Positions 29,501 through 41,543 are shown, counted from the stretch's first letter. The stretch is DNA of 64,000 nucleotides from Pseudomonas serboccidentalis (GCF_028830055.1 NZ_CP101655.1:2600498-2664497), one strand, 5' to 3'. A program made the numbers and translations. The notes: generated by a model from the sequence alone, not told the origin.

Positions 29501-30301
29501 ATGCCAGCCATCACCCTGACCACGCTCCAGAGCCTCAAGCAGAAAGGTGAAAAGATCACCATGCTGACCTGCTATGACGCGACCTTCGCCCACGCCTGCA
29601 ACGAGGCCGGTGTCGAAGTGCTGCTGGTGGGCGACTCCCTCGGCATGGTTCTGCAAGGTCACGACAGCACCCTGCCGGTCACCATCGCAGAAATGGCCTA
29701 CCACACCGCCTGCGTCAAACGCGGCAACACCGATGCCCTGATCCTGGCCGACCTGCCATTCATGGCCAACGCCACCGTCGAACAAACCCTGACCAACAGC
29801 GCCATGCTGATGCAGGCCGGCGCGCACATGGTCAAGGTCGAAGGTGCGCTGTGGCTGGCGGAGTCGATCCGCCTGCTGGCCGAGCGCGGTGTGCCGGTCT
29901 GCGCGCACATGGGCCTGACCCCGCAAGCGGTGAACATTCTCGGCGGCTATAAAGTGCAGGGCCGCAACGAGAACCAGGCGCGGCAGATGCGTGCCGACGC
30001 GATTTCGCTGGAGCAGGCGGGCGCGGCCATGCTGCTGCTCGAATGCGTACCGAGCGAACTGGCTGCGGAAATCAGTCAGGCCGTGAAGATCCCGGTCATC
30101 GGCATCGGCGCCGGTAGCGCCACCGACGGTCAGGTGCTGGTGCTGCACGACATGCTCGGCCTGTCGATCACCGGCCGCGTACCGAAATTCGTCAAGAACT
30201 TCATGCAGGGTCAGGACAGCATCCAGTCCGCACTGAAGGCTTACGTCAACGAAGTCAAAGGCGTTACTTTCCCTGGTGTCGAACACGGATTCTCTGCATG
30301 A
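29501..30301 (+). CDS. panB: 3-methyl-2-oxobutanoate hydroxymethyltransferase
   Basis: 266 residues. It makes ketopantoate from alpha-ketoisovalerate (a valine-pathway intermediate) and methylene-tetrahydrofolate. Family motifs are visible: [38 protein letters not shown] with the metal-binding aspartate, and [12 protein letters not shown]. Its 3' end overlaps panC by 4 nt (ATGA). Confidence 0.97.
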   Translation: MPAITLTTLQSLKQKGEKITMLTCYDATFAHACNEAGVEVLLVGDSLGMVLQGHDSTLPVTIAEMAYHTACVKRGNTDALILADLPFMANATVEQTLTNSAMLMQAGAHMVKVEGALWLAESIRLLAERGVPVCAHMGLTPQAVNILGGYKVQGRNENQARQMRADAISLEQAGAAMLLLECVPSELAAEISQAVKIPVIGIGAGSATDGQVLVLHDMLGLSITGRVPKFVKNFMQGQDSIQSALKAYVNEVKGVTFPGVEHGFSA

Positions 30302-31158
30302 ACACCGTAAAAACCGTACGCGAACTGCGCGCCGCCGTGGCGCGCGCCCGCAGTGAAGGCAAGCGCATCGGCTTCGTGCCGACCATGGGCAACCTGCACA
30401 GCGGCCACATTGCGCTGATCACCAAAGCCACCCAACGGGTGGATTTCGTGGTCGCGAGCATCTTCGTCAACCCGCTGCAGTTCGGCGCCGGCGAAGACCT
30501 CGACAAATACCCGCGCACCCTGGCGGCGGATCAGGAAAAGCTGCTGCAAGCCGGCTGCCATTTGCTGTTCGCCCCGACGGTTGAAGAGATGTATCCCGAT
30601 GGCATGGCCGGACAGACCCGGGTCAGCGTTCCGCAACTGTCTGAAGGCCTCTGCGGCGCCAGCCGTCCGGGGCACTTCGAAGGTGTGGCGACGGTGGTCA
30701 GCAAGCTGTTCAACATGGTCCAGCCGGACCTGGCGATCTTCGGCCAGAAGGACTTCCAGCAATTGGCGGTGATCCGCGCGCTGGTGCATGACCTGAACAT
30801 GCCGATCCAGATCATTGGCGAGCCGACCGTACGCGCCGCCGACGGCCTGGCGCTGTCGTCGCGCAACGGTTTCCTCAGCGAAGTGCAGCGTGCCGTGGCC
30901 CCGGTGGTCTATCGCACCCTGAGCACGATTGCCGAGTCGATCAAGCAAGGTGAGCGCGACTACCCGGCGCTGATCGCAGCCCAGGTGCAACAGCTGGAAG
31001 CTGCCGGCCTGCGCCCGGATTACCTGGAAATCCGCCACGCCCTGACCTTGCGTCCGGCGACGGCTGAAGACCGCGATCTGGTGATTCTGGTGGCCGCGTT
31101 CCTCGGCACCACCCGGCTGATCGACAACCTGCACCTGAATCTCGATACCCCGACTTAA
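30298..31158 (+). CDS. panC: Pantoate--beta-alanine ligase
   Basis: 286 residues. This cytidylyltransferase-fold enzyme joins pantoate to beta-alanine with ATP. The HIGH-type motif is within [10 protein letters not shown] near residue 27-36. The KMSKS-equivalent is SSRNGFLS at about residue 185. [12 protein letters not shown] is also typical. It is translationally coupled to panB. panD lies about 210 nt downstream across a REPIN. Confidence 0.97.
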   Translation: MNTVKTVRELRAAVARARSEGKRIGFVPTMGNLHSGHIALITKATQRVDFVVASIFVNPLQFGAGEDLDKYPRTLAADQEKLLQAGCHLLFAPTVEEMYPDGMAGQTRVSVPQLSEGLCGASRPGHFEGVATVVSKLFNMVQPDLAIFGQKDFQQLAVIRALVHDLNMPIQIIGEPTVRAADGLALSSRNGFLSEVQRAVAPVVYRTLSTIAESIKQGERDYPALIAAQVQQLEAAGLRPDYLEIRHALTLRPATAEDRDLVILVAAFLGTTRLIDNLHLNLDTPT

Positions 31159-31177
31159 ACAACAGCGCAGTACCCCC

Positions 31178-31266
31178 TGTAGGAGTGAGCCTGCTCGCGA
31201 TGAGGCCCTGACATTCAGCATCATTGTTGAATGACAGTCCGCTATCGCGAGCAGGCTCACTCCTAC
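31178..31266. repeat. REPIN, type B
   Basis: Inverted pair TGTAGGAGTGAGCCTGCTCGCGA / TCGCGAGCAGGCTCACTCC, between panC and panD. It forms a long hairpin and could weaken read-through from panC to panD. Confidence 0.92.
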
Positions 31267-31369
31267 AGTGTTTTTCAGCGTTCTGAAAATTGCATTTCAA
31301 GCCATATTGCCGCCCCCAAAGCCTTCGGGCACACTGCCCGCCGTTCGATTCCAACCCGGGAAATCCCTC

Positions 31370-31750
31370 ATGCACGCCATCATGCTCAAGGCCAAGCTGC
31401 ACCGCGCCGAAGTCACCCATGCGGTACTCGATTACGAAGGTTCCTGCGCCATCGACGGCGAGTGGCTGGACTTGTCCGGCATCCGTGAGTACGAGCAGAT
31501 CCAGATTTACAACGTCGACAACGGCGAGCGTTTCACCACCTACGCGATCCGGGGTGAAGAAGGTTCGCGGATGATTTCGGTCAACGGCGCGGCCGCGCAC
31601 AAGGCCAAGGTCGGCGATCGGGTGATCATTTGCGCCTACGCCCATTACAGCGAAGCGGAGCTGCTGAATTTCAAGCCGCGCATGCTATACATGGCACCGG
31701 GCAATGAGCTGAGCCACACCAGCAATGCCATTCCGGTTCAGGTGGCCTGA
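31370..31750 (+). CDS. panD: Aspartate 1-decarboxylase
   Basis: 126 residues. This pyruvoyl enzyme makes beta-alanine for pantothenate. The self-cleavage site is present: G24-S25 in YEGSCAID, where serine becomes the pyruvoyl group. The catalytic tyrosine region ([10 protein letters not shown]) is conserved. The ATG at 31370 gives exactly the family length; the longer open frame begins within the REPIN flank. The 230 nt that follow, before pgi, show no gene. Confidence 0.97.
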   Translation: MHAIMLKAKLHRAEVTHAVLDYEGSCAIDGEWLDLSGIREYEQIQIYNVDNGERFTTYAIRGEEGSRMISVNGAAAHKAKVGDRVIICAYAHYSEAELLNFKPRMLYMAPGNELSHTSNAIPVQVA

Positions 31751-31980
31751 GCCGCTTCGACGCGCCAATCCCCTTCCGTTGGTCGGCTTGTTCCCGGTAT
31801 CGATGTTAAAAAAGTACAGGGAACAGGTCAGAAGAAGTCAAGACAGATCGCAGCGCGAGGTTTACTGTATTCGCCCTGCGTCGAAAAATCGTGTCGATGC
31901 ATTTGACCCTCGCCCAAACATGGCGTATCGGTCTGTTCTGTGTTCAAAAGGCCGTTCAAGTAAAAAGGAAAACCGCAGCG

Positions 31981-33645
31981 ATGGCGTACTACCGCACTCC
32001 TCACGACGTTACCGCTCTGCCTGCCTGGCAAGCGTTGAAAGATCACCGCCAAGCCATGCAGGATTTCAGCATGCGCGAGGCCTTCAACGCCGATCCGCAG
32101 CGCTTCAATCAATTCACTCTCAGCAGCTGCGGACTGTTTCTCGATTATTCGAAGAATCTGATCAATGCCCAGACCCGCAATCTGCTGGTGGGTCTGGCCA
32201 ATGAAGTCGATTTGAAAGGCGCGATCAAAGCGCTGTTCGACGGCGAAATCGTCAATGCCTCCGAAGGCCGCCCGGCGCTGCACACCGCCCTGCGCCGCCC
32301 GGTGGGCGACAAACTGTCGGTCAACGGCGTCAACGTGATGCCGGAAGTGCACAAGGTGCTGAACCAGATCACTGATCTGGTCGGCCGCATCCACGATGGC
32401 CTGTGGCGTGGCTACACCGAGAAGCCGATCACCGACGTGGTGAACATCGGTATCGGTGGCTCGTTCCTCGGCCCGGAGCTGGTTTCCGAAGCGCTGCTGT
32501 CCTACGCGCAGAAAGGCGTGCGTTGCCACTACCTGGCGAACATCGACGGCAGTGAGTTCCACGAGCTGACGCAAAAGCTGCGCGCCGAAACCACGCTGTT
32601 CATTGTTTCGTCGAAGTCCTTCAACACCCTTGAAACCCTGAAGAACGCCCAGGCCGCACGCGCCTGGTACCTGGCTCAGGGAGGTTCGGAAGCCGAGCTG
32701 TATCGCCACTTCATCGCGGTATCGAGCAACAACGCCGCAGCGGTAGCATTCGGCATCCGTGAAGAAAACATTTTCCCGATGTGGGACTGGGTTGGCGGTC
32801 GCTACTCGCTATGGTCGGCCATCGGTCTGCCGATTGCGCTGGCCATCGGCATGTCCAACTTCAAGGAACTGCTGTCCGGTGCCTACACCATGGACCAGCA
32901 TTTCCAGAGCGCACCGTTCGAACAGAACATGCCGGTGCTGCTGGCGCTGCTCGGCGTGTGGTACGGCAACTTCTGGGGCGCGCAAAGCCACGCGATCCTG
33001 CCGTACGACCACTATCTGCGTAACATCACCAAGCACTTGCAACAGCTGGACATGGAATCCAACGGCAAGAGCGTGCGTCAGGACGGCACCTCGGTGTCGA
33101 CCGATACCGGCCCGGTGATCTGGGGCGGCGTCGGCTGCAACGGTCAGCACGCCTACCACCAGTTGCTGCACCAGGGCACCCAACTGATCCCGGCCGATTT
33201 CATCGTGCCGATCGTCAGCTTCAACCCGGTGTCCGACCACCATCAGTGGCTGTACGCCAACTGCCTGTCGCAGAGCCAGGCGCTGATGCTCGGCAAGACC
33301 TTGGCCGAAGCCGAGGCTGAACTGCGCGACAAAGGCATGAGCGAAGAACAGGTGCACAAACTTGCACCGCACAAGGTGATCCCGGGCAACCGTCCAAGCA
33401 ACACCATTGTGGTCGAGCGCATCAGCCCGCGTCGTCTCGGCGCGCTGGTTGCCTTGTATGAGCACAAAGTGTTCGTGCAGAGCGTGGTCTGGGGCATCAA
33501 CGCCTTCGACCAGTGGGGCGTGGAACTGGGCAAGGAACTGGGCAAAGGCGTTTACAACCGCCTGGTCGGCAGCGATGAAACCAGCGCTGACGATGCCTCC
33601 ACTCAGGGCCTGATCAACTACTTCCGCGGGCGTCACCGCGGGTGA
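31981..33645 (+). CDS. pgi: Glucose-6-phosphate isomerase
   Basis: 554 residues. Interconverts glucose-6-phosphate and fructose-6-phosphate. Phosphate-binding [10 protein letters not shown], the ring-opening arginine in GGRYSLWSA, the histidine in HQLLHQGT and the lysine in [11 protein letters not shown] are present. The motif that in rabbit and E. coli enzymes reads WGEPGTNGQH, with the catalytic glutamate, reads [10 protein letters not shown] here, putting glycine (G383) at the glutamate position. The start at 31981 has AAAAGGAAAA upstream. Confidence 0.95.
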   Translation: MAYYRTPHDVTALPAWQALKDHRQAMQDFSMREAFNADPQRFNQFTLSSCGLFLDYSKNLINAQTRNLLVGLANEVDLKGAIKALFDGEIVNASEGRPALHTALRRPVGDKLSVNGVNVMPEVHKVLNQITDLVGRIHDGLWRGYTEKPITDVVNIGIGGSFLGPELVSEALLSYAQKGVRCHYLANIDGSEFHELTQKLRAETTLFIVSSKSFNTLETLKNAQAARAWYLAQGGSEAELYRHFIAVSSNNAAAVAFGIREENIFPMWDWVGGRYSLWSAIGLPIALAIGMSNFKELLSGAYTMDQHFQSAPFEQNMPVLLALLGVWYGNFWGAQSHAILPYDHYLRNITKHLQQLDMESNGKSVRQDGTSVSTDTGPVIWGGVGCNGQHAYHQLLHQGTQLIPADFIVPIVSFNPVSDHHQWLYANCLSQSQALMLGKTLAEAEAELRDKGMSEEQVHKLAPHKVIPGNRPSNTIVVERISPRRLGALVALYEHKVFVQSVVWGINAFDQWGVELGKELGKGVYNRLVGSDETSADDASTQGLINYFRGRHRG

Positions 33646-33742
33646 TAGGCTGAAGGGGCGGTTTGCCTGCCCCTACAGCTTGCAACATCGACAGTTCCAC
33701 GGCACCGGGCCAATCGCAGAATCGGTGGCGTACGCGGTCCTC

Positions 33743-33826
33743 TATAGGAACTGTCGAAGGCTGCGATCTTTTGATCTTGATCTTAAAAAACAAGATCAAA
33801 AGATCGCAGCCTTCGGCAGCTCCTAC
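33743..33826. repeat. REPIN, type A
   Basis: Left arm TATAGGAACTGTCGAAGGCT (diverged at several positions) and right arm AGCCTTCGGCAGCTCCTAC, separated by an A/T-rich centre with GATC...GATC. It ends 50 nt before acs. Confidence 0.88.
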
Positions 33827-33876
33827 GAGGGTCGTACAGCTTCCCTCTTGTCGCACAACAAGAATAAGGAACCGTC

Positions 33877-35814
<1,938 letters not shown>

Positions 35815-35865
35815 CGTCCACGGCGCGGTCAACCGGCCGCGCCTGTCCACCATCAATGAGTTGTC

Positions 35866-36738
35866 ATGGAATTCATCCGCAGCCGCATCGAAAACCAACT
35901 CATGAGCCTGACCGGGCTGTCCCTCGGTCAGCTCGACCTGGAAAACCCCAAGGGCGATCCCGGGCTGTTCGGCCCCGACTCGATCAGTTGGCAAGTCCAT
36001 GGCGACTTCAGCAGCATGCTGATCGGCGGCATCAGCGCTTTGCTCCTGCAAGCCCTGCATCCGCTGGCACTGGCCGGGGTCTGGGATCACTCGAATTTTC
36101 GTCAGGACATGCTCGGACGTTTGCGTCGCACCAGTCAGTTTGTTTCCGGCACTACCTTCGGCTCGCGTCGCGACGCCGAATGGCTGATCGAGAAAGTGCG
36201 CACCATTCACCTGCAAGTGGTCGGCACCGCACCGGATGGCCGGCCCTATGCGGCCAGCGACCCGGACCTGCTGACCTGGGTGCATGTGGCAGAAGTCAGC
36301 AACTTCCTCGCCGCGCATCTGCGTTACCGCAACCCGCAGCTGTCGCTGGCGGAACAGGATCGTTACTACGCGGAAATCGCCGTGGTCGCCGAGCGCCTCG
36401 GCGCGCGGGATGTCCCGAAATCACGGCAGGCCGTGGCCGATTATCTGCAACGCATGCGCCCGCAGTTGCTGTGTGATGAACGCAGCCGCGAAGTCTTGCG
36501 CCTGTTGCTCGACGCGCCAGCCCCGAGTGTTCTGGCGCGGCCGTTTGGCGACCTGATGATGAAAGCTGGCATCGACCTGCTGCCGGACTGGGCCAGCGAC
36601 ATGTTCGATGCGCGACAGAATCCGCTGCAGCGCCAGTTGATCCGCGCCAGCGTCAAACGCAGCGCACCGATGCTGCGCTGGGCGATGCGCAATGGTTCGG
36701 TGCAACGGGCCAAACGCCGAATGGGGCTGCTTCGCTGA
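35866..36738 (+). CDS. Oxygenase MpaB family protein (DUF2236)
   Basis: 290 residues, all-helical. The family (named for the fungal oxygenase MpaB and including the rubber oxygenase Lcp) binds haem b through conserved histidines. Here HPLALAGVWDHSNF (about residues 64-77) and WVHVAEVSNF (about 140) supply candidates. No signal peptide is seen. The substrate is unknown. It follows acs by 51 nt, but a functional link is not evident. Confidence 0.85.
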   Translation: MEFIRSRIENQLMSLTGLSLGQLDLENPKGDPGLFGPDSISWQVHGDFSSMLIGGISALLLQALHPLALAGVWDHSNFRQDMLGRLRRTSQFVSGTTFGSRRDAEWLIEKVRTIHLQVVGTAPDGRPYAASDPDLLTWVHVAEVSNFLAAHLRYRNPQLSLAEQDRYYAEIAVVAERLGARDVPKSRQAVADYLQRMRPQLLCDERSREVLRLLLDAPAPSVLARPFGDLMMKAGIDLLPDWASDMFDARQNPLQRQLIRASVKRSAPMLRWAMRNGSVQRAKRRMGLLR

Positions 36739-36744
36739 CGCTCA

Positions 36745-36806
36745 GAGCTGCAAGCTGCAAGCTGCAAGTTTTGAGCTTGAGGCTTGAAGCTTGGAGCTTG
36801 CAGCTC
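36745..36806. repeat. GCTGCAA/AGCTTG simple repeat forming a hairpin
   Basis: Three tandem GCTGCAA units are followed by AGCTTG-rich units. The ends GAGCTGCAAGCT and AGCTTGCAGCTC are perfect 12-nt complements. It differs from the REP families in this window. It may act as a weak terminator. Confidence 0.7.
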
Positions 36807-36855
36807 AGTAACTGCTAAACTCCCGCGCCCCAATTCTCACCAGCAAGGCGCCCGC

Positions 36856-37872
36856 ATGTCTTCCTTGAATCAGGCGCTGCGCGCCGCTCTCGATCAACGC
36901 CAGGACTTGCTCACTGCACTGCACAGTCAGGGCACCGATTGCTATCGGCTGTTCCACGGCAGCCAGGAAGGCGCCGGTGGGTTGACCATCGACCGCTACG
37001 GTCCGCAATTGCTGGTGCAGAGCTTTCACCAGACGCTGGAGCGCGATGACCTGCTGCAACTGCACGCCATGGTCAATCAGACGCTGGGCTTCGAAACGCT
37101 GCTGGTCTACAACGACCGCTCCCGGGGCAACTCGCGGATCGATCGCGAAGACAGCGTCTACAAAGCCGACGAAGCCGCGCTGGCGGATCTGGTCGGTCAT
37201 GAGTGGGGCCTGAACTACCGCGTGCGCGGGCGGCATGCCGGGCAGGATCCGCTGTTGTTCCTCGACCTGCGCAACACTCGCGGTTGGGTCAAGGATCACG
37301 CCAAGGGCAAAAGCGTGCTCAACCTCTTCGCCTACACCTGTGGCGTTGGCCTGAGTGCGGCTGCCGGTGGTGCGCGTGAAGTGTGCAACCTGGATTTTGC
37401 CGAAGGCAACCTGGCGGTCGGTCGCGAAAACGGTCTGCTCAACCCACAGTTGCCCGAGATGCAATTCATCCAGTCCGACTACTTTCCGGCAATCCGCCAA
37501 CTCGCCGGCCTGCCCATCAGCCAGCGGCGCGGGCAGAAACTGCCGAGCTATCAGCGCCTCGAACAGCGTCAATACGATCTGGTGCTGCTCGACCCGCCCG
37601 CCTGGGCCAAGAGCGCGTTCGGCACCGTCGACCTGCTGCGCGACTATCAGAGCCTGCTCAAACCGGCGCTGCTGACCACCGCCGACAACGGCGTGCTGAT
37701 CTGCTGCAACAACCTGGCGAAAGTCAGCATGGACGACTGGCGCGAACAGGTACTGCGCTGCGCGGAAAAGGCCGGGCGACCTGTGCGCGAGTGGAGCGTG
37801 ATGCCCCCGGGTGCCGACTTCCCGTCGATGGACCAACAGCCACCGCTGAAAACCCTGATTCTGCAGCTCTGA
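36856..37872 (+). CDS. Class I SAM-dependent methyltransferase (probable rRNA cytosine-C5 type)
   Basis: 338 residues. The SAM-binding motif I is NLFAYTCGVGLSAA (about residues 156-169) and the catalytic-loop motif is LLDPPAWAKS. An N-terminal domain with GGLTIDRYG resembles the PUA/EEHEE part of RlmI-like 23S rRNA methyltransferases. It lacks a full PUA domain, so I give no gene name. The ATG at 36856 is preceded by CAAGGCG. Confidence 0.82.
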   Translation: MSSLNQALRAALDQRQDLLTALHSQGTDCYRLFHGSQEGAGGLTIDRYGPQLLVQSFHQTLERDDLLQLHAMVNQTLGFETLLVYNDRSRGNSRIDREDSVYKADEAALADLVGHEWGLNYRVRGRHAGQDPLLFLDLRNTRGWVKDHAKGKSVLNLFAYTCGVGLSAAAGGAREVCNLDFAEGNLAVGRENGLLNPQLPEMQFIQSDYFPAIRQLAGLPISQRRGQKLPSYQRLEQRQYDLVLLDPPAWAKSAFGTVDLLRDYQSLLKPALLTTADNGVLICCNNLAKVSMDDWREQVLRCAEKAGRPVREWSVMPPGADFPSMDQQPPLKTLILQL

Positions 37873-37883
37873 TAGTAATCCCC

Positions 37884-37969
37884 TGTAGGAGCTGCCGCAG
37901 GCTGCGATCTTTTGACTTTGATTTTTAAAAAACAAGATCAAAAGATCGCAGCCTGCGGCAGCTCCTACA
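37884..37969. repeat. REPIN, type A
   Basis: Inverted pair TGTAGGAGCTGCCGCAGGCT / AGCCTGCGGCAGCTCCTACA with an A/T-rich centre, between the methyltransferase and DUF748 genes. The arms are identical over more than 30 nt. Confidence 0.92.
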
Positions 37970-38063
37970 ACGATTGCGGACAAATCTGAACATTCCTGTA
38001 ACCGACGATGTACTTCGGAACCAGAATCGCGTGCCATACTCCAAGACACTCCGATTCAGACAG

Positions 38064-41012
38064 ATGAAGCCGCACATGCCCAAAGGATTGATTCGCGCGA
38101 TTGGCGCCTTGTTGACTGCTCTGGCCCTCTACAGCCTGCTGGGGTTTCTGATTTTGCCGGGCATCGCCCTGCGCATTGCCAACCAGCAGTTGGCCAACTA
38201 CGCCACGGTGCCTGCACATATCCAGCGCATCGAACTCAATCCGTTCAGCCTTGAAGTCACCCTGTGGGGGCTGGTCATCGGTGAGCCGGGCAAGGAACAA
38301 GTCGGCTTCGAGCGGTTGTATGCCAACCTGCAACTCGACAGCCTGTGGACCAAAGCACTGCACCTGGCCGATATCGAGCTGGACAAGCCGAAGACCGAAA
38401 TCCTCTTCGCCAAGGACGGCCAGCTCAATCTGCTGGGCCTGTTCAAACTTCCAGCCAGCGAACCGACCCCGGCCGACCCGGATGCCAAGCCGTTCCCGCT
38501 GCGCATCGACCGCATTCAACTGGCCGGCGGCAATGTGCACTTCGAGGACGCCCGGCCAAGCGAGCCGATCGAATTCCTCTACGACAAACTCGACTTCGAG
38601 CTGAAAAACCTCAGCACCCTGCCCGAAGACAACGCTGACATGACCCTGGTCGCCGCTGGCCCGGCCGGTGGACAGATCGACTGGAAAGGCAACTTCAGCC
38701 TGATCCCGTTCACCTCCGAGGGAACGCTGAAAGTCACCGATGGCAAGATGAAATCCTTCTGGCCCTACGTGCGTGACGCGGTGCCGCTGGTGCTCGAAGA
38801 CGGCGTGCTCAACCTCAGTACCGAATACAAACTCAACCTGTCGAAAGAAACCGAGCTGCTGCTGAACAACGTCGCGGTGAGCATTGCGCCGTTCGCGATC
38901 AAGGCGCCGGACGGGCGTCCGCTGGCAAAACTTGAACGCCTCGACGTCAGCGAGACCTCGCTGGACCTGGCCAAACAGCAAGTGGTGGTCGGCAAGATCC
39001 GCAGCAACAAACTGGAAACCTGGGCCGCACTCGAAGCCGACGGCCAGCTGGACTGGCAGAAACTGTTCGCCAGCCAACCGTCCAAACCCGCGGCCAAGGC
39101 AGCAGCCGAACCTGCCAATACCCCGGCAGCCGCCGACTCGCCGAAAGCGCCGCCGGTGCCGAGCAAGCCATGGCAAGTGCTGCTCAAAGACGTGCAGTTG
39201 CGCAACTATACGGTGCATCTGGCCGACCGTTCGGCGACGCCAGCGGTGGCCCTGGATGTCACGCCGCTGAACATTGATCTGCAGGATTTCGACAGCCTCA
39301 ACGGTTCCCCCTTCAAGGTCAAACTCGACAGCGGCCTGGGCAAACAAGGCAAGATCAACGCCGACGGTGTGGTCAATCTCGCCCCGGTCACCGCCCAGCT
39401 CAACGTGAAAACCCAGGATATCGACCTGCGTGTCGCGCAGTCCTACATCAATCCGTTCATTCGCCTGGAACTGCGCAGCGGCATGCTCGGCAGTGACCTG
39501 AAGGTCAACCTCAAGAGCACCGCGCCACTGGCACTCGGCGTGACCGGGCGTGCGCAGATCGATCAACTGCACACCCTCGACACCCTGAAAACCCGCGACT
39601 TCCTCAAGTGGCAGCAAGTGGTGGTCGAAGGCATCAACTATCAACACGGTGACAGCCTGTCGATCGACAAGATCAACCTGTTCCAGCCGTACGCGCGGTT
39701 CATGATCAACGATGACCGCACCACCAATATCGACGACCTGCTGATTCCACAGCCCGCCGACGGTGGTGCGAAAACCGCAGCGGCCAAACCGGCCAGCCAG
39801 GACAAGCCACTGGGCATTCACATCGGCGCGATCGCGATCAACGACGGTTCGGCCAACTTCGCCGACTTCAGCCTGACCCCGAACTTCGCCACCGCGATCC
39901 AGCAGCTCAACGGCCAGATCGGCACCATCGACAGCCGTCAGGCGAAACCGGCCAGCGTCGACATCAAGGGCAAGGTCGATCGCTATGCACCGGTGACCAT
40001 CAAAGGTGCGGTCAACCCGTTCGACCCGATGGCCAGCCTCGACATCGCCACCAGTTTCAAACGCGTCGAGCTGACCACCCTGACGCCGTACTCCGGCAAA
40101 TTCGCCGGTTACCGCATCCGCAAGGGCCGTCTCAACCTCGACCTGCATTACCTGATCACCAAGGGCCAGTTGAAGGCCGAGAACAAAGTGGTGGTCGAGC
40201 AATTGCAACTCGGCGAGAAAGTCGACAGCCCGGATGCCGTGAGCCTGCCACTGAAACTGGCGATTGCCCTGCTCAAGGACGTCGACGGCAAGATTTCCAT
40301 CGAACTGCCAGTCACCGGCGACCTGAACAATCCGCAGTTCAGCGTGATGCCGATTGTCTGGCAGACCCTGCGCAACCTGATCGTCAAGGCTGCCGCAGCG
40401 CCGTTCAAGATGATTGGCGGGCTGATCAGCGGTGGCAGCTCCGAGGACCTCGGTACCGTGGCCTTTGCACCGGGTTCCAGCGACCTGAGCAAGGACGCCG
40501 AGTCCGCTCTGGAGAAGCTGTCCAAAGCCCTGAAGGAGCGTCCGGCCCTGCGTCTGGAAATCGAAGGCACCGCCGCCCAAAGCAGCGACGGCCCGCTGAT
40601 CGCCGAACAGCGCCTGGAACGCGAATATCAGTACAACTACTACAAGATGCTCCAGCGCCGTGGCGACAAGGTGCCGGCGCAAGCCTCGCTGCTGCAAGTG
40701 CCGGAAAACGAGAAAGGCCCGTTGCTCGAAGGCATCTACCGCACCCGCCTGAAAACCCAGCCACCGGCCGAGTGGAAGGATCTGGGCAAGGAAGAACGCA
40801 CGGCGAAAATGCGTGAAGGCGTGATCAAGTTCTGGAGCTCCAGTGACGTGTTGCTGCGGCAGTTGGGTCAGGAACGCGCCAGCAGCATCAAGGATTATCT
40901 GGTCGACAAGGGCCAACTGGCCGATGACCGGGTGTACTTCATCGATGCCAATCTTGGCGAGGCCGAAAGCGATGGTCGGGTCGTGACGCAAATGCACCTG
41001 GACGCCGAGTAA
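38064..41012 (+). CDS. Large AsmA-like DUF748 envelope protein
   Basis: 982 residues (an in-frame ATG at 38076 is an equally possible start). One N-terminal membrane helix (GALLTALALYSLLGFLIL) is followed by about 850 residues of DUF748 beta-rich repeats of the AsmA/TamB kind, including repeated LDVTPLNIDLQDF-like strands and an Ala/Pro-rich linker near residue 360. Near residue 800 the chain has an OmpA-like stretch (FAPGSSDLSKDAESALEKLS). AsmA-like proteins act as bridges for lipid transport to the outer membrane, so that role is likely but unproven. Its stop overlaps the next start (TAATG). Confidence 0.85.
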   Translation: MKPHMPKGLIRAIGALLTALALYSLLGFLILPGIALRIANQQLANYATVPAHIQRIELNPFSLEVTLWGLVIGEPGKEQVGFERLYANLQLDSLWTKALHLADIELDKPKTEILFAKDGQLNLLGLFKLPASEPTPADPDAKPFPLRIDRIQLAGGNVHFEDARPSEPIEFLYDKLDFELKNLSTLPEDNADMTLVAAGPAGGQIDWKGNFSLIPFTSEGTLKVTDGKMKSFWPYVRDAVPLVLEDGVLNLSTEYKLNLSKETELLLNNVAVSIAPFAIKAPDGRPLAKLERLDVSETSLDLAKQQVVVGKIRSNKLETWAALEADGQLDWQKLFASQPSKPAAKAAAEPANTPAAADSPKAPPVPSKPWQVLLKDVQLRNYTVHLADRSATPAVALDVTPLNIDLQDFDSLNGSPFKVKLDSGLGKQGKINADGVVNLAPVTAQLNVKTQDIDLRVAQSYINPFIRLELRSGMLGSDLKVNLKSTAPLALGVTGRAQIDQLHTLDTLKTRDFLKWQQVVVEGINYQHGDSLSIDKINLFQPYARFMINDDRTTNIDDLLIPQPADGGAKTAAAKPASQDKPLGIHIGAIAINDGSANFADFSLTPNFATAIQQLNGQIGTIDSRQAKPASVDIKGKVDRYAPVTIKGAVNPFDPMASLDIATSFKRVELTTLTPYSGKFAGYRIRKGRLNLDLHYLITKGQLKAENKVVVEQLQLGEKVDSPDAVSLPLKLAIALLKDVDGKISIELPVTGDLNNPQFSVMPIVWQTLRNLIVKAAAAPFKMIGGLISGGSSEDLGTVAFAPGSSDLSKDAESALEKLSKALKERPALRLEIEGTAAQSSDGPLIAEQRLEREYQYNYYKMLQRRGDKVPAQASLLQVPENEKGPLLEGIYRTRLKTQPPAEWKDLGKEERTAKMREGVIKFWSSSDVLLRQLGQERASSIKDYLVDKGQLADDRVYFIDANLGEAESDGRVVTQMHLDAE

Positions 41013-41308
41013 TGAAGCACAAGTGGCTGGTTGCGATGACGCTGATGCTCGCCGCCAGCCCTGCCCTGGCCTCAGACACCCTGCGCTGTGGCAGCCAACT
41101 GGTCAGTCTCGGCGACCGCGCCAGCGAAGTGCTGCAGAAGTGTGGCGAGCCGGTCAGCCGCGATGTCCTCGGCTACAAGCGCAGCGCCAACCGCCGCGAA
41201 GAGTTTCAGGTCGAAGAATGGACCTACGGCCCGAGCAACGGCATGTACCAGTACCTGCGCTTTGAAGGCAATCGCCTGCGGCAGATCAACAGCAAGCGCG
41301 GCAACTGA
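41012..41308 (+). CDS. DUF2845 domain-containing periplasmic protein
   Basis: 98 residues. A signal peptide ends at ALA-SD (about residue 20). The mature part has the DUF2845 pattern with two cysteines (TLRCGSQLVSLGD, VLQKCGEP) and a typical WTYGPSNGMYQYLRFEGNRL ending. The cysteines probably form a disulfide. The function is unknown. It is translationally coupled to the DUF748 gene, which suggests a joint envelope role. Confidence 0.87.
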   Translation: MKHKWLVAMTLMLAASPALASDTLRCGSQLVSLGDRASEVLQKCGEPVSRDVLGYKRSANRREEFQVEEWTYGPSNGMYQYLRFEGNRLRQINSKRGN

Positions 41309-41310
41309 AA

Positions 41311-41394
41311 GATCAAAAGATCGCAGCCTGCGGCAGCTCCTACAGGGAAATGCATTCCAAATTGTAGGAGCTGCCGAAGGCTGCGATCTTTTGC
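41311..41394. repeat. REP pair, type A in reversed topology (TGTAGGAGCTGCC ends facing inwards)
   Basis: The first copy (41311-41344) runs GATCAAAAGATCGCAGCCTG... to CTCCTACA. The second (41363-41394) runs TGTAGGAGCTGCCGAAGG... to CTTTTGC. The conserved ends therefore face each other across 18 nt, opposite to the REPINs at 6798, 29109, 33743 and 37884. Confidence 0.9.
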
Positions 41395-41407
41395 TTCTAA
41401 AAATAGA

Positions 41408-41437
41408 ACAGGCCCCGACACAAGTGCCGGGGCCTGT
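41408..41437 (-). terminator. Intrinsic terminator downstream of the BON gene
   Basis: ACAGGCCCCGACAC-AAG-TGCCGGGGCCTGT: a long GC-rich stem. On the minus strand it is followed by TTCTATTTTT, so it should stop transcription from the BON-domain gene. Confidence 0.8.
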
Positions 41438-41543
41438 AATGGTCACATCCGTGTGACCGTTCGCATGAACTCTAAAGTTGCGGCAGACGTATTGCTCGGC
41501 CCGTCTGTCGCGCCTTCTCCCGGTCCAGGCGAGAAGTCATGCC

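Noticed and set aside
37965..40997. A 1010-codon open frame on the minus strand opposite the DUF748 gene
   Set aside because: It is codon-aligned with the sense gene. In that frame an antisense stop needs TTA, CTA or TCA in the sense strand, codons that GC-rich pseudomonads avoid. The translation has no recognisable domain.
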